From: an uncultured Clostridia bacterium
GTDB taxonomy: Bacteria; Bacillota; Clostridia; Christensenellales; UBA3700
NCBI GenBank assembly: GCA_947038565.1
Contig: CAMQWP010000004.1
Span: 73,010 to 123,373, forward strand
Reading direction: 5' to 3'
DNA length: 50,364 nt
Of this stretch, positions 16,833-25,061 are shown in pieces. A program made the position numbers and the translations under genes. The notes beneath the pieces are model-generated. The model saw nothing but the letters and a program-made list of their open reading frames with translations, was not told the DNA's origin and ran no database searches. Position 1 is the stretch's first letter; every line of letters starts with the position of its first letter.

Positions 16833-17544
16833 TTTTTTTCATTACCCCCGCTTTATTCAGCTCATTTCCTATCTTAAGACCAATGCCTGCTCCTATTGCT
16901 GATATTACAACTATTGCAAAAGTTACACCTATTACGATATAGATATTTCCTGTAATAGCCGAGAAGATTTCTGGAGCAGTAATATAGTTATATACTATAT
17001 AAACTGGTAGCGATAATGGACCTGTGAGCATGCCTGCAGTAAAGCAAGCTATCTTGCTTTGATACCCTCTAAATACAACTATTACTATTAGCTCAATTAC
17101 CACGGCTACAAATATATTACTAAGAAACATAATCGGTGCCATCATCACCATTATAGCCCCCATAAATATAAGTATCAATGTTAATGAAAATGGTTTGCGG
17201 ACTTTAATTAATCCTATAGTAACAAATAAAGATATTTGCAATGATGTGACTAATTGTGCTATACCAAATACGATTTTAGTAAGTTCTACTACTAGTGGCA
17301 TTATACCACAACTAAGAATTAAAACAGCTGATATAATCCCCAAAAAAACTATATCCCTAACAGTGAATTTTTGAAAGGTTTTCCTCTTTATATTATCCGC
17401 TTTTAATGTCGTTAAATTATCTCCAATATTTGTTTTTTTCTGTTGTAAATTCTCGCACGATACATTACTAAATTCATCACGTTCATCATCAATAATACTA
17501 GCTAATATTGGTGTGAAATTGTCTACTAATTTACCTTTAATCAT
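16819..17544 (-). CDS. ECF transporter substrate-binding (S) component, substrate unknown
   Basis: The start is placed at ATG 17544, preceded by GGAGG at about 8 bases, giving 241 residues; an upstream TTG would lack a ribosome site. A cytoplasmic N-terminus of about 58 polar residues is followed by about six hydrophobic segments with Gly/Pro-containing loops (VFLGIISAV, GMLTGPLSLP), the size and pattern of an ECF S component. The long N-terminal extension is unusual, since S components normally begin almost at helix 1. The gene overlaps both neighbours. It could belong to the Trep_Strep-type S family that is often found with ABC exporter-like pairs, but I cannot confirm that. A heme-, tetrapyrrole- or metallophore-like substrate is inferred from the lipoprotein upstream. 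Confidence 0.75.
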   Translation of the reverse strand: MIKGKLVDNFTPILASIIDDERDEFSNVSCENLQQKKTNIGDNLTTLKADNIKRKTFQKFTVRDIVFLGIISAVLILSCGIMPLVVELTKIVFGIAQLVTSLQISLFVTIGLIKVRKPFSLTLILIFMGAIMVMMAPIMFLSNIFVAVVIELIVIVVFRGYQSKIACFTAGMLTGPLSLPVYIVYNYITAPEIFSAITGNIYIVIGVTFAIVVISAIGAGIGLKIGNELNKAGVMKKNGKI

Positions 17545-19216
17545 CACTGTCTCCTCCAACAATTCTACCGTCTTTCATATAATATATTCTGTCTGCAATA
17601 GAAAGAGTACTGTCTCTATGCGATACTAAAATTACCGTCTTGTTTTCTATATTTTTTCTTAATGCATTTAAAATAACACCTTCATTTATAGCGTCAACAT
17701 TACTTGTTGGTTCATCAAGCAATATCAATCTACAGTCGGATAATAATGCCCTTGCAAGCCCTAATCGCTGTGTCTCTCCCGCTGATAATCCAACTCCAGA
17801 CGCTCCTATTCTAGTATCATAACCATCACTTAGTGACATAATTAAATCGTGCAAACTGGCACTTTTGCAAGCTTTTACTATTTCATCAAAAGTCGCGTCA
17901 CTTTTCGCAATACGCATATTACTGACGATACTATCATCGAAAATATAAGTGCTTTGACTTACCATTACGACATTACTCTTCAGTGAGGAAGTCTGTATAT
18001 TATTTATATTTATTCCGTTATACATAATACTACCAGACCCACTCTCCCAAAAATGAAGTAGCAACTTAAGTATAGTACTTTTACCGCAACCCGATTTGCC
18101 TTTTATCGCAACTATTTCACCTTTATTTACTGATATATTTATACCGCTTAGTATTGCGGTTTTATCATTATACGAAAAATTCACATCTACAAGTTCTAGG
18201 CTTTCAAATTCGAAGTTTTCACCCTGTTCTATATCGACAACTATTGGCTTTTCTTCTAGTAATGACAGCACTCTCTCACCGCTTGCAAAAGTCTGATTTA
18301 ATCCATTCGGCAATGCACTTAATGCTAATACTGGACCTAGTGAGCTCATGAGTGCAACTACACCTACAAGCATTATCGCAGGGCTTAATACGCCCGCAAA
18401 TACTAGACTTATCCCCGTGCCTAACATAGCAAGCACTGATAGACTTATTAGCAGTCCTGTCACTGCCTCAATTATAGATATTTTGTATTTTATTTGACTG
18501 CTAACATCAGCAAGTTCACTTGAAACTGTCGCGATTATATTCTTCGTATCCGCACCTTTACCATGCAACACTATATCGCGACTGCCTTTAATGCTATCCA
18601 TAAAGTACCCGTTAAATCTTGAAAACTTATCGCGATATACAACGCCCTCACCACCAAGCGATTTACTACTTACAACAGGCATTATACAGCCTAATATTAT
18701 ATATACACAAATTGCGACTATTGCCATGTACCAACTTACTACAAAACCTATAAATAAACTCATCGCTACTGACACTATAAAAGCTATGCCGATAGGCGAC
18801 ATAGTATGAGCATAAAACACCTCAATGGTTTCTATGTCCGCCGTGATCATAGATATTATATTACCCTTTTGTTTAGTTTCCAACTTCGCTGGACATAGCA
18901 CCCTTAGTTTAGCGAAGATCTTATTTCTAATAGTAGCTAGTATTTTAAAAGCGATGTAATGATTACTATACTGTTCTATGTACTTTAACACGCCTCTTAA
19001 TAATCCAAAAACTATAATCAGTGCAAATATCATCGGATAACTTATATATACACTAGCACCAAGCATTTTAGCTACACCGATTGACCCTAAAAGAGGTATA
19101 AATATTGCTATTAAATGCCCTACGCTTCCATTGATCACCGCTAGCAACAATACATAAACCAAATTGCCAACTAAAGCGAATAACCCTGACATTATCTGAA
19201 GCCCACTTCTACGCAT
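17537..19216 (-). CDS. Half-size ABC transporter (membrane + ATPase domains), second of a pair
   Basis: ATG 19216 follows a perfect AAGGAGGT by 6 bases, so the longer reading from 19237 is rejected. The 559-residue protein has six membrane helices in the first 290 residues and an ATPase domain with Walker A GKSGCGKST, signature LSAGETQRLGLARAL and Walker B LILLDEPTSN. The signature is LSAGE where LSGGQ is canonical. This departure is typical of heterodimers that have one degenerate ATP site. The start overlaps the stop of the first half-transporter. Type IV pairs of this fold mostly export, but YbtPQ and IrtAB import iron-siderophore complexes, and CydDC moves thiols or heme. With the ECF genes, an importing or relay role in iron or tetrapyrrole handling is plausible. 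Confidence 0.85.
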   Translation of the reverse strand: MRRSGLQIMSGLFALVGNLVYVLLLAVINGSVGHLIAIFIPLLGSIGVAKMLGASVYISYPMIFALIIVFGLLRGVLKYIEQYSNHYIAFKILATIRNKIFAKLRVLCPAKLETKQKGNIISMITADIETIEVFYAHTMSPIGIAFIVSVAMSLFIGFVVSWYMAIVAICVYIILGCIMPVVSSKSLGGEGVVYRDKFSRFNGYFMDSIKGSRDIVLHGKGADTKNIIATVSSELADVSSQIKYKISIIEAVTGLLISLSVLAMLGTGISLVFAGVLSPAIMLVGVVALMSSLGPVLALSALPNGLNQTFASGERVLSLLEEKPIVVDIEQGENFEFESLELVDVNFSYNDKTAILSGINISVNKGEIVAIKGKSGCGKSTILKLLLHFWESGSGSIMYNGININNIQTSSLKSNVVMVSQSTYIFDDSIVSNMRIAKSDATFDEIVKACKSASLHDLIMSLSDGYDTRIGASGVGLSAGETQRLGLARALLSDCRLILLDEPTSNVDAINEGVILNALRKNIENKTVILVSHRDSTLSIADRIYYMKDGRIVGGDSDD

Positions 19217-20936
19217 TGTGTACCTCCTTGTATCCATTCTCTAGTTGTTTTTGCATAGAGAATATTTCATTATAACTGCCGTCTATTTTTACTAATTCCT
19301 CATGTGAGCCATTCTCCAACAAACAGCCCTTTTGCAAGAAATATATCATATCACTATGTACTACATTTTGCAATCTATGCGATATTATTATAACTATTTT
19401 ATCTCGTGAGAGATTGCGAATATTATCCATGATAATCTCTTCGCTTTCCATATCAATATTACTTGTTGCCTCATCGAAAATATACATATCTTTTGCTGAC
19501 ACTAGATTAATCGCAAGTGCAAGACGTTGCCTTTGACCGCCAGAAATATTTTCACTGTCCTCAAGTAGAATGTAGTCAAGTCCACCGACCTCATGTACAA
19601 AGTCTAGCAAATTTACCTTTGCTAGTATTTTCATTATGACATCATCACTTATATCTGATTTTGCCATCTTGAAGTTATCTCTAATACTTGTATTAAAAAG
19701 GAAAGTGTTATAACTAACCAGTCCAATACGCTTGTAATAACTATCACGATCCAATGTTTGTAATGATATACCGTCTACTTTTAATTGCCCCAACTGAGGC
19801 ACGTACGCACCGATTATCAGCGAAACAATTGTGCTTTTACCACAGCCTGACTCGCCTACTATACTACTTAGTCCTGTTTTAAAACTAAGGGTCACATTAT
19901 TTACCACATAGTTATCTTCATCATAAGAAAAACTCATGTCATCTACTAAAATACTTTCTATTTTATCACACTCTATATCTCCCCATATAGGTCGCTGTGT
20001 ATTTAGAAATTCGACTATCTTATTACCAGCAGTAGCCCCATTCATTGCAACGTGAAATGCACTGCCTAAAGCTCGCATTGGCAAGAAGAATTCTGCCGAT
20101 ATCAATATCAAGAAAAGACTTATCATAGCGTTGCCTGAGTTTAACCCACCGCGAAGTGACATAACTATCGCTATGCCCGCACCCCCAAACGCGACAATAT
20201 CCATTATAGTCAACGAGCATAGTTGCATTACCAATACTTTCATCGTTACCTTACGAAAACTCTCTGCGTTATCTTTAATAGTTTTTGATTTCTCTTCATC
20301 AGAGTTAAATATTTTCAACTCTTTCATGCCTTGAATGTTATCAAGAAAACTATCGCCAAGATTTGTATAAATGCCCCAGTACTTAGCAAATATTTTCTTT
20401 GCATATTTAGATACTATTACTATAGATAAAGGAATAAGTGGAAGGCATAGTATTAATACCAATGCTGTCGACCACTCTAGCACGACGCATATAGTAAACA
20501 ATATTATAGGTGATATCATAGCGAATATTAATTGCGGAAGATACTGTGTAAAATATAGATCGAGTTGCTCAACGCCCTCTATTGACATTTGTGTAAGACT
20601 AGACCTTTGCTCATCAGTACCCGATACGCCTAGTTGCAATATTTTATCAACTATTTGCTCTCTTATATTAGCTTTCACGATAGTTCCTAGCCTTTCCCTA
20701 AACCTACTCGTTACTATAGTTATTAAAAACTTTATAATAGCAAGTCCAACTATAATACTCACATATGTAATGTACGTACCAATCACCACGCTTTTCGCCA
20801 CTGCAAGACCTATTATCACGCATACACACGCAGTAATACCGACATTAGCCAGCATGCCGATCAAGTTCAGAAATGTGATTATTAATAGGAATTTTTTATC
20901 CTTTCCTAGCATTGCGACTAATTTTTTATCTATCAT
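19209..20936 (-). CDS. Half-size ABC transporter (membrane + ATPase domains), first of a pair
   Basis: ATG 20936 sits directly after AAGGAGAGGT; the in-frame ATG at 20966 has no ribosome site. The 575-residue protein has six helices, then Walker A GESGCGKST, signature NISGGQRQRLALA and Walker B MYIFDEATSNID. The signature is near canonical, so this half probably carries the active site partner of the LSAGE half encoded next. It ends with TAG inside the start of the next gene. That shows TAG is read as a stop here, because continuing would create long overlapping nonsense. It lies 44 bases after the NEAT-like lipoprotein gene in the same operon. Confidence 0.85.
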   Translation of the reverse strand: MIDKKLVAMLGKDKKFLLIITFLNLIGMLANVGITACVCVIIGLAVAKSVVIGTYITYVSIIVGLAIIKFLITIVTSRFRERLGTIVKANIREQIVDKILQLGVSGTDEQRSSLTQMSIEGVEQLDLYFTQYLPQLIFAMISPIILFTICVVLEWSTALVLILCLPLIPLSIVIVSKYAKKIFAKYWGIYTNLGDSFLDNIQGMKELKIFNSDEEKSKTIKDNAESFRKVTMKVLVMQLCSLTIMDIVAFGGAGIAIVMSLRGGLNSGNAMISLFLILISAEFFLPMRALGSAFHVAMNGATAGNKIVEFLNTQRPIWGDIECDKIESILVDDMSFSYDEDNYVVNNVTLSFKTGLSSIVGESGCGKSTIVSLIIGAYVPQLGQLKVDGISLQTLDRDSYYKRIGLVSYNTFLFNTSIRDNFKMAKSDISDDVIMKILAKVNLLDFVHEVGGLDYILLEDSENISGGQRQRLALAINLVSAKDMYIFDEATSNIDMESEEIIMDNIRNLSRDKIVIIISHRLQNVVHSDMIYFLQKGCLLENGSHEELVKIDGSYNEIFSMQKQLENGYKEVHNA

Positions 20937-20979
20937 ACCTCTCCTTTCCAGTCCATTACCATTCATGACGGACTATGTA

Positions 20980-21471
20980 TTATATAGCTCTGGCGTTTTT
21001 CAAATCTAATAAAACCGTAAACGATACATCCATATTCATCGCCGGCACATGCGTAGCAAACTCGATTATATGATTTGAATTATCAATATCAAGCTCCACT
21101 TCATAGATCACTCTTGTATCAATGCTATCCTCACTCTCTACGAAATGCACCATAACATCAACTTGCTTTAAAGCAAGCCCAGACATTTTTCTAGAGTTCA
21201 TAAAGTACCTCAAAGCATACTTGCCCTCGCCGATAAATTCAATCTCCACACTCAATTCACAGTATTTCTTTATCATGTTTTTACCGATCAACCCACCTGA
21301 TGCGCTCTCGACTGTATAATCCACTACATAACTGCCTGTTTCCTCACTCCAAAATTTATCATTAAATGGTGTCGATTCGTCATCAGTTTTAATATCAGTA
21401 GAACATCCAGCAAGCATTATCGCCATCGCAATTATGATTAAACCTATACAAATGATTTTTTTCTTTAACAT
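20980..21471 (-). CDS. Lipoprotein with NEAT-like domain lacking the heme tyrosines
   Basis: ATG 21471 follows AAGGAG by 5 bases, giving 163 residues with a lipobox LAGC (Cys23). The mature part reads like a NEAT domain: a strand GKYALRYFMNS, a DTRVIYEVEL segment (compare the DTR of Isd proteins), then THVPAMNMDVSFTVLLDL. In heme-binding NEAT domains the last motif has the form VP-x-x-x-Y-x-x-x-Y; here those two positions are Met and Phe. The fold may thus bind a different ligand or use another residue. Located between YgbA and the transporter genes, it would serve as the surface receptor of the transporters. The similarity was judged by eye; an unrelated beta-sandwich is the alternative. Confidence 0.65.
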   Translation of the reverse strand: MLKKKIICIGLIIIAMAIMLAGCSTDIKTDDESTPFNDKFWSEETGSYVVDYTVESASGGLIGKNMIKKYCELSVEIEFIGEGKYALRYFMNSRKMSGLALKQVDVMVHFVESEDSIDTRVIYEVELDIDNSNHIIEFATHVPAMNMDVSFTVLLDLKNARAI

Positions 21472-21489
21472 ATTCACTCCTTTAACTTT

Positions 21490-21795
21490 TTATTTTTTTA
21501 TTAAATGCCTTATAGCTAATATAGGATGATACAAAATAATTCTGGGCCCTGAATACTTCATTACATTCCGCATTTCCTCTTTCATCTCATTTTTATAACA
21601 CTTAATTGTGCAACTACTGCAAAATGTATTATCATTTGCATGTGGACACATCTCAAGTCGCTTTAGTGCATACTCTTGCAATTCGGCACACCTACTACAC
21701 AATTCTTTTTTGTTGCCATGATGACCACGACAAAATATCTTTATCATTATATTTAGCATATTTGCCTTAGACTTTTTTATCTTATTCTCTACCAT
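21490..21795 (-). CDS. ygbA: YgbA-family (nitrous-oxide-stimulated promoter family) protein
   Basis: This is a 101-residue cytoplasmic protein. The family pattern is clear: FCRGHHG, CSRCAELQEYALKRLEMCPH, FCSSCTIKCYK and RNVMKYSGPRIILYHP, ending AIRHLIKK. Seven cysteines in conserved spacing suggest a metal or Fe-S site. The enterobacterial member is induced by nitric oxide and supports growth under nitrosative stress. AAGGGGG lies 7 bases before the ATG. It is the first gene of the operon that includes the NEAT-like lipoprotein and the ABC and ECF transporters, directly downstream of the GTTCGC palindromes, which links that transport system to NO or iron stress. Confidence 0.88.
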   Translation of the reverse strand: MVENKIKKSKANMLNIMIKIFCRGHHGNKKELCSRCAELQEYALKRLEMCPHANDNTFCSSCTIKCYKNEMKEEMRNVMKYSGPRIILYHPILAIRHLIKK

Positions 21796-21866
21796 ATAAA
21801 TCCCCCTTTCATATCTTGCACCCTGTTTATTTCACTTTTACGACAGACACTTTCGGCACTGACGAA

Positions 21867-21882
21867 GTTCGCAAAAGCGAAC
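21867..21882. promoter_or_regulatory. Operator copy 1, GTTCGC-N4-GCGAAC
   Basis: GTTCGCAAAAGCGAAC is a perfect palindrome with 6-4-6 spacing, 72 bases before the ygbA start. It lies just downstream of the predicted -10 at 21901-21906. Confidence 0.85.
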
Positions 21883-21900
21883 TGAAAGCCAAAAAAATAT

Positions 21901-21929
21901 ATACTAGACCCAGAGACATTCGTTCGCAA
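21901..21929 (-). promoter_or_regulatory. Predicted promoter of the ygbA-ECF operon, with operator half site
   Basis: On the minus strand TTGCGA (21924-21929) and TAGTAT (21901-21906) are separated by 17 bases. The -35 overlaps a single GTTCGC half site at 21922-21927. The expected start of transcription is near 21894, between this promoter and operator copy 1. A TATAAT at 21993-21998 is an alternative -10. Confidence 0.5.
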
Positions 21930-21957
21930 GCAAAATTAAGTTTAAACCACAACACAC

Positions 21958-21973
21958 GTTCGCAATAGCGAAC
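21958..21973. promoter_or_regulatory. Operator copy 2, GTTCGC-N4-GCGAAC
   Basis: GTTCGCAATAGCGAAC is a perfect palindrome 91 bases from copy 1, upstream of the predicted promoter. Confidence 0.85.
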
Positions 21974-22057
21974 TATTACTCAAAAAAATATAATTATACT
22001 ATCAGTGTAATATATCTATATGCTACAATTTAAATATTACTAATTACCTAAAGCACA

Positions 22058-22073
22058 GTTCGCACACGCGAAC
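22058..22073. promoter_or_regulatory. Operator copy 3, GTTCGC-N4-GCGAAC
   Basis: GTTCGCACACGCGAAC is a perfect palindrome 100 bases from copy 2. The arms are identical in all three copies, while the four central bases vary. The rest of the 519-base interval 21796-22314 holds no gene. Confidence 0.85.
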
Positions 22074-22224
22074 TTAATTTATAATATCACACTTTACGCA
22101 GTAAGTCAACCAAAATAATGGCAAGTAATCAATTTAATTATTTAAAAATATACAATAGTTAAAGCACATCAAGCTGTGTGTATAATAATATATAAGTATT
22201 TTATATGCATAGATAAACTGCATA

Positions 22225-22257
22225 TAAAAAGCGTTCGATTGAAAACAAACCGAACGC
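22225..22257 (-). terminator. Rho-independent terminator of the FtsX/ABC cassette
   Basis: On the minus strand stem GCGTTCG/CGAACGC with a 13-base loop is followed by TTTTTA, 58 bases after the stop at 22315. Confidence 0.85.
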
Positions 22258-22314
22258 ATATATTATTTTTCTATTATGATATTATTTAAATACAATGATT
22301 ATTACAATAATTTA

Positions 22315-23850
22315 TTAATTTTCATAATCATCTAACCTTGTTTTCAGCACAATTTTGCGAGTGAGCAAGAATATTGTGCCTACCGTAAAGAAACTTATCG
22401 CAAGCAAAATCACAAGTGCAATTGGCAAAAAAGCAAGTGTAAACATAACACTAAATGCGACGCTGTAATGCACCATCAAACCTTCAATAATCAGAATTAT
22501 ACTCACAACACCAACAACGCTAATCACTAATGAGATCAGAAACGCTTTGACAAAGGATATCAGACACTCATACAAATAAAGCGTTTGCATGTTTTTATTA
22601 GTGAACCCAATAGCCTTATTTATAATAAATATTTTTCGCCTCTCCGTTGCATGAAATATTAATAGATTCAGTATATTCATGCTCACTGCAATAAATATAA
22701 TCACTCCAAAAATAATAAATACAACAGCACAAATTTCCAACGCACTGTAAGTATCTACAAATACAGCTTCAGTTGTAAACAGCCTTGGCGAAACATAATT
22801 TACATGCCCATTAAACGCACTCTCATAAGATTCCCAAGCATAGTTATAAATGCACTTAAACAATTTAAAATCTGTGCAATTATAATCTCGTATTATTACG
22901 ATGTTTTCTTCACTTGGGTTCCCAAAATGAGTCCAATCAGTAAAGTACTTATTCATAAACAAAAACGGATAAAATTTGCCGTTTGATGTGATTTCCTTTG
23001 AGCAATTAACATAATCACTATCAGGCATAGTATATACTGGATTCAGCGCAAGTGGCAGAGTGCTTTGATCAACATTTACATCACTAAGCACAAAATCAAA
23101 TTCGTTATTATATTCACAATATTCATCCGACATAACTCCCACTATCTCGTAGCTGTCGAATATTTTCACATCGAATTTCACCTCTTCGTCGGTATAAACA
23201 TTTTCATCTTCGTTTGCAGGGTTGTTATCTTTATCAAGAGTATGCAAATTGTAACCTTTACCATCATACTTCATCGTAAATGATAATTTCTCTCCCACAA
23301 CATCACTTACGTCGATATTGTTGTCAGTAGCAAATTTTTCAGAAATCATAATTTGTTTTTTTTCATCGCCATAAAAACCATCACCTGCAAGCAACACTTG
23401 CAAATTGTTATCCTCAAAATCCTGCTTTGTTGAGTTCAACATAATTTGTTTATCGCTTAAAGACGTATTAATGAATTGAAAATTTGTCACACCTTCATCA
23501 GCATAATTGTATTCATTATCGCCAATTTGATACTGCTCTATTGATGTATAATGAGCATATCTGACAAATGAAAAACCGAAATATTCGATGTACTGATTTC
23601 CTTCAAGCATTTTTTCTATATCATCAAACTGGTGATCAGGTAAAATTTGATGCTTCTCTATGGAAACATCGAATGTACTCATAGGCAAACCTTTAACAAG
23701 ACCATTCATATACCCGTAAAATGACAATATTAACCACACTGCCAAAGTTATAAGCACAAATGCGAGAGCAAGACTAACTGTCATCAGTCTTGAACCCTTG
23801 TGACGGCTAATCGACTTATTTGCTAAGCCCAACAAATCCTTTTGTTTCAT
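22315..23850 (-). CDS. FtsX-like ABC permease (second of two)
   Basis: This is a 511-residue membrane protein. Helix 1 lies at about residues 22-48, a large extracytoplasmic domain spans about 50-370, and three further helices (about 375-395, 430-460, 475-500) match the FtsX/MacB permease topology (one helix, sensor domain, three helices). GAGAGGTGG precedes the ATG, which overlaps the stop of the first permease gene (ATGA). With the ATPase and the other permease it forms a type VII ABC system. Such systems drive mechanotransmission, peptide or lipid efflux, or bacteriocin resistance rather than classical transport. No peptidase or peptide gene lies nearby, so the target is unknown. Confidence 0.87.
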   Translation of the reverse strand: MKQKDLLGLANKSISRHKGSRLMTVSLALAFVLITLAVWLILSFYGYMNGLVKGLPMSTFDVSIEKHQILPDHQFDDIEKMLEGNQYIEYFGFSFVRYAHYTSIEQYQIGDNEYNYADEGVTNFQFINTSLSDKQIMLNSTKQDFEDNNLQVLLAGDGFYGDEKKQIMISEKFATDNNIDVSDVVGEKLSFTMKYDGKGYNLHTLDKDNNPANEDENVYTDEEVKFDVKIFDSYEIVGVMSDEYCEYNNEFDFVLSDVNVDQSTLPLALNPVYTMPDSDYVNCSKEITSNGKFYPFLFMNKYFTDWTHFGNPSEENIVIIRDYNCTDFKLFKCIYNYAWESYESAFNGHVNYVSPRLFTTEAVFVDTYSALEICAVVFIIFGVIIFIAVSMNILNLLIFHATERRKIFIINKAIGFTNKNMQTLYLYECLISFVKAFLISLVISVVGVVSIILIIEGLMVHYSVAFSVMFTLAFLPIALVILLAISFFTVGTIFLLTRKIVLKTRLDDYEN

Positions 23851-25061
23851 TTGCCACCTCTCAATAATTGAATACTAGATTTGTTTCTTCGAGAAACGAA
23901 TTTAATAAAAACGAATAATAATGACGCCATAATCATAAACAAAGGCAACAATACTAACGTGTACCAAGACATGTAAAACCTGCCTACCGTCACGCTGAAA
24001 ATTGTGCCGGTGAGCATGATAATGACGCCTTGCAAGGCAACCACAATCAGCACTGATAAGACAAAGCTAAGCAATATTATTATTAAAGTCTCAAGCAAAA
24101 TAATCCCATATCTCACACGCTGTTTCATGCCCAACACGGAAAACAAATAATAAGTCCTGTTTGTGTCCAAATATGAAATGCTTAATGTCGTGATTAAGTT
24201 GTTTAATATCACACCAAACATAATTAATGATATCAAACACGCTATGCAGTAGAACATTGTTGCTGTAAATCTCACAGAATCCAGTGGATTTTCAAGAGCA
24301 AGATATGCAAAGTTGGAAGATTCTTGAATTTCGATATTCATTGAAATATAATATTCATCTATCTTGTTATTGATTATATCATTAATTCCAGTATATTTAG
24401 CATTAATCTGATCAAAAGAGGTCGAGTCATCACTCAACGAATAACGAATCCTATTAATGTAACCAAAATCTTCGTAATAAGCGAAATTATTCATATATAC
24501 TTCTAATTCATCTGACTCGAAAACTCCGCCAATTATCTTGCTGAAATCATCACAGCCCATATATTGTGATTGCTTATGAGTGAACTGACCTTTAAATTCT
24601 TCACCAATTTCAATCCCCATCTGCTCATTTATAATTTTGTACAACTTGCTTGATACCCACACCGAAGACGACAACATGTCATCATTATAGCTGCCGCTTA
24701 CTAATGATTTATTAAAAACATCAAAATTCAGAACATCAATTCCATACCCAAAACAGCTATACTCTTCCTTGTCTTCTTGAATCGTATAGTCTATTTTTCT
24801 GTCAGAAAATAATGTGTTAACAAAATCATACAATTCAGGCTGATGGCTATATTCTCTTGAATCTATTGAAAACTCCGAACCACTGTCCAAATATTCGTTA
24901 ACGATAATTTGCTCACGGTAATCCACGCCCATGTCACACATTGTAAAGCTCGCAATAATTGGCACAAGCAAAATGATTAACGATATCAAAAGAAATAATA
25001 CTCTGCTTTTTTGATGCTTTACATCATGAATAAACAACCTGAAAAAATCAGCTATTTTCAT
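23847..25061 (-). CDS. FtsX-like ABC permease (first of two)
   Basis: The start is set at ATG 25061, 6 bases after AAGGAGG; the longer reading to 25106 lies inside the ATPase gene. The 404-residue protein has an N-terminal amphipathic stretch ([19 protein letters not shown]), helix 1, an extracytoplasmic domain of about 240 residues and three C-terminal helices, ending in a basic tail (SRRNKSSIQLLRGGK). Topology fits MacB/FtsX permeases. It overlaps the ATPase gene by 14 bases and the second permease by 4, so the three are translationally coupled. The two permeases differ in length and sequence and would form a heterodimer. Confidence 0.85.
   Translation of the reverse strand: MKIADFFRLFIHDVKHQKSRVLFLLISLIILLVPIIASFTMCDMGVDYREQIIVNEYLDSGSEFSIDSREYSHQPELYDFVNTLFSDRKIDYTIQEDKEEYSCFGYGIDVLNFDVFNKSLVSGSYNDDMLSSSVWVSSKLYKIINEQMGIEIGEEFKGQFTHKQSQYMGCDDFSKIIGGVFESDELEVYMNNFAYYEDFGYINRIRYSLSDDSTSFDQINAKYTGINDIINNKIDEYYISMNIEIQESSNFAYLALENPLDSVRFTATMFYCIACLISLIMFGVILNNLITTLSISYLDTNRTYYLFSVLGMKQRVRYGIILLETLIIILLSFVLSVLIVVALQGVIIMLTGTIFSVTVGRFYMSWYTLVLLPLFMIMASLLFVFIKFVSRRNKSSIQLLRGGK

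Noticed and set aside
989..20936. Reassignment of TAG to an amino acid in this genome
   Set aside because: TAG ends the LacI-type gene, the GH101-like gene, the first half-ABC gene, mglC and mglA, in each case with the next gene's ribosome site or start directly after or overlapping. Reading through would create long overlapping nonsense. One TAG-containing gene also has a TGA, a TAA and a frameshift.
21867..22073. LexA/SOS boxes
   Set aside because: The Bacillota LexA box is CGAAC-N4-GTTCG; here the arms face the other way (GTTCGC-N4-GCGAAC), and no SOS gene follows.
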